This document shows positions 59,964 to 64,000 of a DNA stretch of 64,000 nt, one piece after another. A model generated the notes under the pieces. That model was not told the origin of the DNA, did no database searches, and saw only the letters and a program-made list of their open reading frames with translations. The position numbers and the translations under genes were made by a program. Numbering within the stretch: the stretch's first letter is position 1; every line of letters starts with the position of its first letter. The stretch comes from Solirhodobacter olei (GTDB lineage: Bacteria; Pseudomonadota; Alphaproteobacteria; Rhodobacterales; Rhodobacteraceae), in the NCBI RefSeq assembly GCF_004010155.1, contig NZ_RRYH01000018.1, positions 91,617-155,616 of the forward strand. The letters run 5' to 3'.

Positions 59964-60943
59964 GGGGACCATCCTTGGGTTTCGAGAATTTGCTTGAGGG
60001 TGGGCCAGTCCTCTTCATCGAAAGGCCCATCGCCGTCAGTTCTTCGTTTCCAGTCATAGCTGCGCCGGAAATCATCGAGCCTCAGAAGGCCGTCACGCCG
60101 ACGGAGGGCGCGAGTGATCGCGAATTGCGTCAGTTCGAGGGAGCGGCCGAAGCTTCCCCGCGTGGCCGCTTCAAGCCGTTGAACCATATACGGATCGGAG
60201 GGCGGCTCGAGTTCGACGAGTTCGCAGCATCGAGAGATATACTGGCGAATGCTCGATCGCTCCGTCTCAGTCCGGATTGGGCTCAACCGCATTCGAAAAA
60301 GACGTCCGTCTGTCTCCTCGTCCTGACGGATCAGGTGCTCGAGGTCCGGAACGCCGGACAGGATCAGAACGAAGTTGGGTTCGTCCTGCATCAGCGCCTT
60401 GAACCGCCGAAGCACGGCCTTCACCTCGCGTGACGGCTGAAGCATGTGGTGCGCCTCGTCGATCCAGATGATCGTTATGCCCCGCAGTTTCAGCCGATTG
60501 AGGGCAGCCTCCCACACCTCCGTTGTGCGCGCGCCCGACGAAATGGGTGGATATCCCAAGTCCTCCGCGATTTTCGTGGCGAGGCCCTTGAGGGTGGCCT
60601 CAGGCTTGACCCGAATATAGAAGGCTCTGCCAGGCGTTTTGCCATCGGTCACACCGATCTGGGGCTGACGCGTGAGGTTACGGCGAATGAGCGTGGTCTT
60701 GCCGGCACCGGATTCCGCAGTCACGAGGAGACCGCGGGTCTCACCGACCAGTCCGAAGCGCAACGGGTCCGCCGTGATGGCGCCGTCGGGTCCGGTGCGA
60801 AGTACCTCGCGCGACAAATCCTCGAAATCGGCATCACGCGGATTGCGCATGTAGCGGTCACGCAGCCAGTCACTGACGGCACCCGAATCCAAAAGGTCTG
60901 GGCGATCAGTGATGCTACTGCTCGAAGGCTGTGGGTTGGTCAT
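59960..60943 (-). CDS. tnsC: TnsC/TniB family AAA+ transposition ATPase
   Basis: A 327-residue AAA+ protein. Walker A is TAESGAGKTT (76-85), Walker B IIWIDEAHHML (about 158-168), and a sensor-like VLILSGVPDLEHLI follows. It matches TniB/TnsC, which polymerises on target DNA and passes the signal from TniQ to the transposase. The start overlaps the tnsB stop (ATGA), and its end overlaps tniQ. Confidence 0.9.
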   Translation of the reverse strand: MTNPQPSSSSITDRPDLLDSGAVSDWLRDRYMRNPRDADFEDLSREVLRTGPDGAITADPLRFGLVGETRGLLVTAESGAGKTTLIRRNLTRQPQIGVTDGKTPGRAFYIRVKPEATLKGLATKIAEDLGYPPISSGARTTEVWEAALNRLKLRGITIIWIDEAHHMLQPSREVKAVLRRFKALMQDEPNFVLILSGVPDLEHLIRQDEETDGRLFRMRLSPIRTETERSSIRQYISRCCELVELEPPSDPYMVQRLEAATRGSFGRSLELTQFAITRALRRRDGLLRLDDFRRSYDWKRRTDGDGPFDEEDWPTLKQILETQGWSP

Positions 60944-63135
60944 TCCAGAATGTCTCTTTCCATGCCGGGCTGCTCTTGCGCGTGGCCGGTGTCGGGGATG
61001 GACGGCGCAGTCGGTTCCGCGTTGGTGTCGGGGTGTGACTGTCGCGCAATCTGGGCTGCGCCCGCGTCAAATGGCGCCACGACATCATCGAAGATATCGC
61101 CGGCGGGATGCTCAGGGCGCTCACCCGGCACGTATGTGTAGCGCCTGAATTCCTTCGTTCTCTTAGCCATTTCCTCCGGAGTCGGCGCCAGTGGCAGGAG
61201 CCCGCGTAGTTTGCCGCGCCTCTCGGTATCCCGGTCCATCTCAACAATGGCCGCGTCCCGGACATCCTGGTCTTCCTGGCGCTCGGCACGTCGTGCGGCG
61301 AGGTAGATGGCAAGGTCGTCGTAAGAGGCATCCGCCCATTGCTCATCGGTGCAATGCGCCGTCACCCACGTGTCATTCGGAAGACGGACGTCGACGCGGC
61401 CGATCTTCTTGTGCCACCACCAGACCTCGACGGTCTGATCAGCGTGGTTCAGGAACCAGTCCTCCAGTTCTCTGCACTGGTAGTGAAGGCGTGATACTTC
61501 CACCCCTGCCCGCGTGAGCTTGCGTAGATACCGGTCGCCAAACGCTCGCCGGAGGTGGTGTTCGTCTGCCATGACTACGGGCGGCATCTCAGCCACGGCC
61601 CGCTCCCACATGATAAGCGGGGCACTCCGACCCAACGTCTCCGGCTGGTGCGTATGGTAGACATCGACAATCCAGCGCGTCATCCAGAACAGAAAGTCGT
61701 CGAGAGAGAGCGTAGCGCGCGCTTCGGCATCGTTGTCCCCCTTGAGAACAACATTCGAAAACGTGCGCCCGATAAACCGGTTGAGAAGCATTTGCTCGAA
61801 GGTTCGGAAGAAGCGCTCGATCCAGGGCTTCAGAAACGGCTTTCCGGCCGGCACGGCGAGGTTGGTAATGCCGGCCACGGACAGCCGCAGATACATCTCG
61901 TCACTCAGGTAAACGCTGCCGCGGTCGAACGCGATCGTCTGCGGATGGCCGGACATCGGCCAGGGCTTGGCGGCACCCGACGCTTCCACGAAATCATCCT
62001 TCGGCAGGTAGATCATCTCGATCGTGCGGAGCGTCGCGTTGAGGTTGTTCCCCTCAGTCGTGATCTGGAGTGCCACGATGGCGCCTGTGTAGACATCGAT
62101 GGCGGCCGAGATGATCAGACGTTGCGGCTTTCCGGTGAGCCCCAGGGCAATCTTTTCACCGGGGGTAAGAAACTGATCGAGCTTCGTCAGCCTTAGGAAG
62201 GTTTGGAGATCGACGGTGTATTCGTCGATCTCGACCCGCTCGAGGGGCCGGCTGATCTTCAAGCCCTGTCCCAGCGTGTGAAGTTGCTTATACGCATCGT
62301 CCATGCCCTGGGTCCGAACGGCATGATCGATGGGCGCCATCTGCGCGATCATGCGCCACACGGTGTCGTAGCCAGGGACCGGCACGAGTTCGGCGTCAGG
62401 ATCCTTCTGTTTGCGTAACCTGTTCTCGAGGCGGACGCGCGCTTGCGCGCTCTCAAGGATGCTCGCAATCGACGGACGCTCCTCATGCAACCGCATATCA
62501 ACGACTTCGCGCACTAGGCTCTCGGAGTCCTTAGTCAGCCGCGCGCTGCGATTTCCGGAGTGACGATAACTGTCGATGAGAGCACTCTCGCCAAGCTTGC
62601 ACCAACTCCGCCACCAGCGGTAAATGACCTCCCCCGACTTTGGGGCACGCGATACCTGGATCGGCTGCCCGGCACGGCCCTTCGCCTTGGCCGCGGCACG
62701 ACGCATGTCCTCCTGCAGCCCAAGACCGATGATAGCCTCGCGATGCTCGACGAAGCTGGCACGTCGCGGCGCGAGGGTCCCATCTTCGAGCAGTTGGTGG
62801 GCGGCGAGAACGTAGCATTCGCGCCAGCTTGCCCGCTGGAGCTCTTTCGGTCGCGGTGCCTCTGCGGCAGGAACTGCGGTTCGGGGCTGAGCCAGATGTC
62901 CGGGTAATTCCAGGATGCAGAGGCGCCCTGCCCCAAGTTGTTTGCCAACCTCCTCGGCCGAGAGCAGGTCGGAGATCGCGGCATGCACTTCACCCGTGTC
63001 TGCGTCGGACCACTCGTCCCAAACCAGTTCAACGTCGCGCGCCGTAGACCGATAGACGAGACCGGTCCTGCCGTTGAGGACTATCCTCGTGCCCTCAGCC
63101 AGCGTCAGCGGCGACGTTGAACCAAAGCGCTGCAT
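60940..63135 (-). CDS. tnsB: TnsB/TniA-type DDE transposase (Mu transposase family)
   Basis: A 731-residue retroviral-integrase-fold transposase. The DDE triad is Asp304 (VEIDEYTVD), Asp404 (IAFDRGSVYL) and Glu440 (WIERFFRTF), with 35 residues between the second Asp and the Glu, as expected. The N-terminal ~250 residues hold helical HTH segments for end binding, and the beta-barrel Mu C-terminal domain lies around 500-640. The ATG overlaps the tnsA stop (TGATG); the long upstream extension of this frame inside tnsA is rejected. Confidence 0.93.
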   Translation of the reverse strand: MQRFGSTSPLTLAEGTRIVLNGRTGLVYRSTARDVELVWDEWSDADTGEVHAAISDLLSAEEVGKQLGAGRLCILELPGHLAQPRTAVPAAEAPRPKELQRASWRECYVLAAHQLLEDGTLAPRRASFVEHREAIIGLGLQEDMRRAAAKAKGRAGQPIQVSRAPKSGEVIYRWWRSWCKLGESALIDSYRHSGNRSARLTKDSESLVREVVDMRLHEERPSIASILESAQARVRLENRLRKQKDPDAELVPVPGYDTVWRMIAQMAPIDHAVRTQGMDDAYKQLHTLGQGLKISRPLERVEIDEYTVDLQTFLRLTKLDQFLTPGEKIALGLTGKPQRLIISAAIDVYTGAIVALQITTEGNNLNATLRTIEMIYLPKDDFVEASGAAKPWPMSGHPQTIAFDRGSVYLSDEMYLRLSVAGITNLAVPAGKPFLKPWIERFFRTFEQMLLNRFIGRTFSNVVLKGDNDAEARATLSLDDFLFWMTRWIVDVYHTHQPETLGRSAPLIMWERAVAEMPPVVMADEHHLRRAFGDRYLRKLTRAGVEVSRLHYQCRELEDWFLNHADQTVEVWWWHKKIGRVDVRLPNDTWVTAHCTDEQWADASYDDLAIYLAARRAERQEDQDVRDAAIVEMDRDTERRGKLRGLLPLAPTPEEMAKRTKEFRRYTYVPGERPEHPAGDIFDDVVAPFDAGAAQIARQSHPDTNAEPTAPSIPDTGHAQEQPGMERDILE

Positions 63136-63851
63136 CAGCGCAGCCCAGTGCTGTGAACGATCGAGGACATTTTCACGAGACCAGGCTCGATCGTCTGCAG
63201 CCGTCCGTACCGGATCGACCGCAGCGCCGCGTGGAACCCAGCGGGGCCGACGCCTGTGCGCAGGAGAAGATCCCGGATCGATACAGGATCGACACCCCGA
63301 TCCACCACCTGCTCCAGCGCCGCATCGTATTCCGGTTGAGCGAAGCGCGCGGCGTGAAACTGCGAGTACCGCGCCAAACGCTGCCGATCGATCGACCGTT
63401 CCGTCACGATCACGACGCGATCTACCACGGAAGGCGTTGCGGCCGCCGCAATCCGCGCCACCTCCAACCGAAATGCCGGACGCATTGCATGGTATGCGGG
63501 CTTCACCACAACTCCGGTGCGCCGGCCGGCCCGTTCTACCGCTACGTAGTCGAGGTAGTGTGTGCCGCGCTTGCCGCTTGCCTTGGCAAAAACGACCGGA
63601 CCCTGCTGGTCGATCACGTCCACAACGCCGGGCCTGTAGATCAGTTGGAGCGCCGTGTTGTATTCGAGCATGCTCTCGAAAACGAGGCACTGGCCCTGCC
63701 CCCGCTCCTCGCCAAACGTAAGTTGGCCGAGAAAGTGATTGCGCGACTTGCGCGGCAGCGTCCGTGCCGCCCGGCTCGGCCTGGGTGGACCTGGATAGGC
63801 CCAGGGATAAGCCAACATGAGATCGTCCTCCGTCAGAGGGGTCGACGCCAT
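63135..63851 (-). CDS. tnsA: TnsA-type transposon endonuclease
   Basis: A 238-residue protein of the TnsA endonuclease family. The restriction-enzyme-like core offers Glu59/Glu63 (LVFESMLEYNTALQ), Asp101 (HYLDYVAVER) and Lys117 (VVVKPAY) as the E-D-xK site; the second acid before the Lys is missing (GVVVK), a variation to note. The C-terminal ~90 residues are helical. In Tn7, TnsA cuts the 5' ends so that the element moves by cut-and-paste. It is the first gene of the four-gene module. Confidence 0.82.
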   Translation of the reverse strand: MASTPLTEDDLMLAYPWAYPGPPRPSRAARTLPRKSRNHFLGQLTFGEERGQGQCLVFESMLEYNTALQLIYRPGVVDVIDQQGPVVFAKASGKRGTHYLDYVAVERAGRRTGVVVKPAYHAMRPAFRLEVARIAAAATPSVVDRVVIVTERSIDRQRLARYSQFHAARFAQPEYDAALEQVVDRGVDPVSIRDLLLRTGVGPAGFHAALRSIRYGRLQTIEPGLVKMSSIVHSTGLR

Positions 63852-64000
63852 CGGCGTCGAAAATTCCGTTTGTGAGCTGGGAGAACGGCTTGCGCTTTTC
63901 GCGCTTGGGGGTAGACTTGTTCTTGGAGAAGTTGGGTTCGCCCAGCTCGACTTTCAGGCCTGAGAACGGCGGCGCGATAGTCGGCCACGGTAGCGGCGGG
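63852..64000 (-). other. upstream flank of tnsA, open to the window edge
   Basis: No repeat resembling the 22-bp units was seen here in either orientation, so the tnsA-proximal end of the element lies beyond the window. On the - strand two frames are open to the edge: one contains LKVELGEPNFSKNKSTPKRE, another ends at a TGA near 63832. Either could be the tail of an upstream gene; the evidence does not decide. Confidence 0.35.

Overview
The window is a continuous, GC-rich, densely packed bacterial chromosome segment with about 55 supportable genes. Overlapping ATGA/TGATG gene junctions, GTG starts, the run rseP - small ORF - bamA - ompH - fabZ - lpxA - lpxI - lpxB, lpxI (in place of lpxH), and the aroK/aroB - helical-repeat protein - xerD - corC block all point to an alphaproteobacterium, most likely Rhodobacteraceae. 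No rRNA, tRNA or CRISPR array was recognised.

Layout. (1) 1-850: end of a MATE exporter and a small membrane protein. (2) 872-8700: an ectoine/hydroxyectoine-type uptake and catabolic island. It has a GntR regulator and an M20 deacetylase on one strand, with ehuBCDA, eutB, eutC and an Lrp regulator divergently on the other; a perfect 16-bp palindrome overlaps the shared promoter. (3) 8910-20249: a FAS1 protein, then an alpha-galactoside system. IclR and an MsmK-type ATPase face an operon of sugar-binding protein, two permeases, GH36 alpha-galactosidase, dgoK, dgoA and a GH42 beta-galactosidase. (4) 20297-26190: an aromatic ring-cleavage island with the lower steps of the gallate/protocatechuate 4,5-pathway (galD, galC, galB homologues), a VOC-type extradiol dioxygenase, a dehydrogenase and a LysR regulator with two HTH domains. 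(5) 26226-39735: the envelope and lipid housekeeping block (lpxB, lpxI, lpxA, fabZ, ompH, bamA, rseP, dxr, cdsA, uppS, frr, pyrH) and divergent miaA. (6) 39956-47246: an AraC regulator and a peptide-type ABC transporter with a fused double ATPase. (7) 47431-55763: lytic transglycosylase, ssb, a methyltransferase, aroB, aroK, two proteins of unknown function, xerD and a CorC/HlyC-family protein. (8) 56071-58069: a PRC-barrel protein and a DmeF/DmeR-type metal efflux pair. (9) about 58230-64000: a Tn7-like transposition module (tnsA, tnsB, tnsC, tniQ, each overlapping the next) with tandem 22-bp repeats just past tniQ that look like transposase-binding sites of one element end.

Three families of short intergenic repeats are scattered between operons. 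The most distinctive non-housekeeping content is the Tn7-like module with its candidate end, the unusual pairing of a VOC dioxygenase with gallate-type lower-pathway enzymes, and the ectoine-type island that lacks the ectoine hydrolase.
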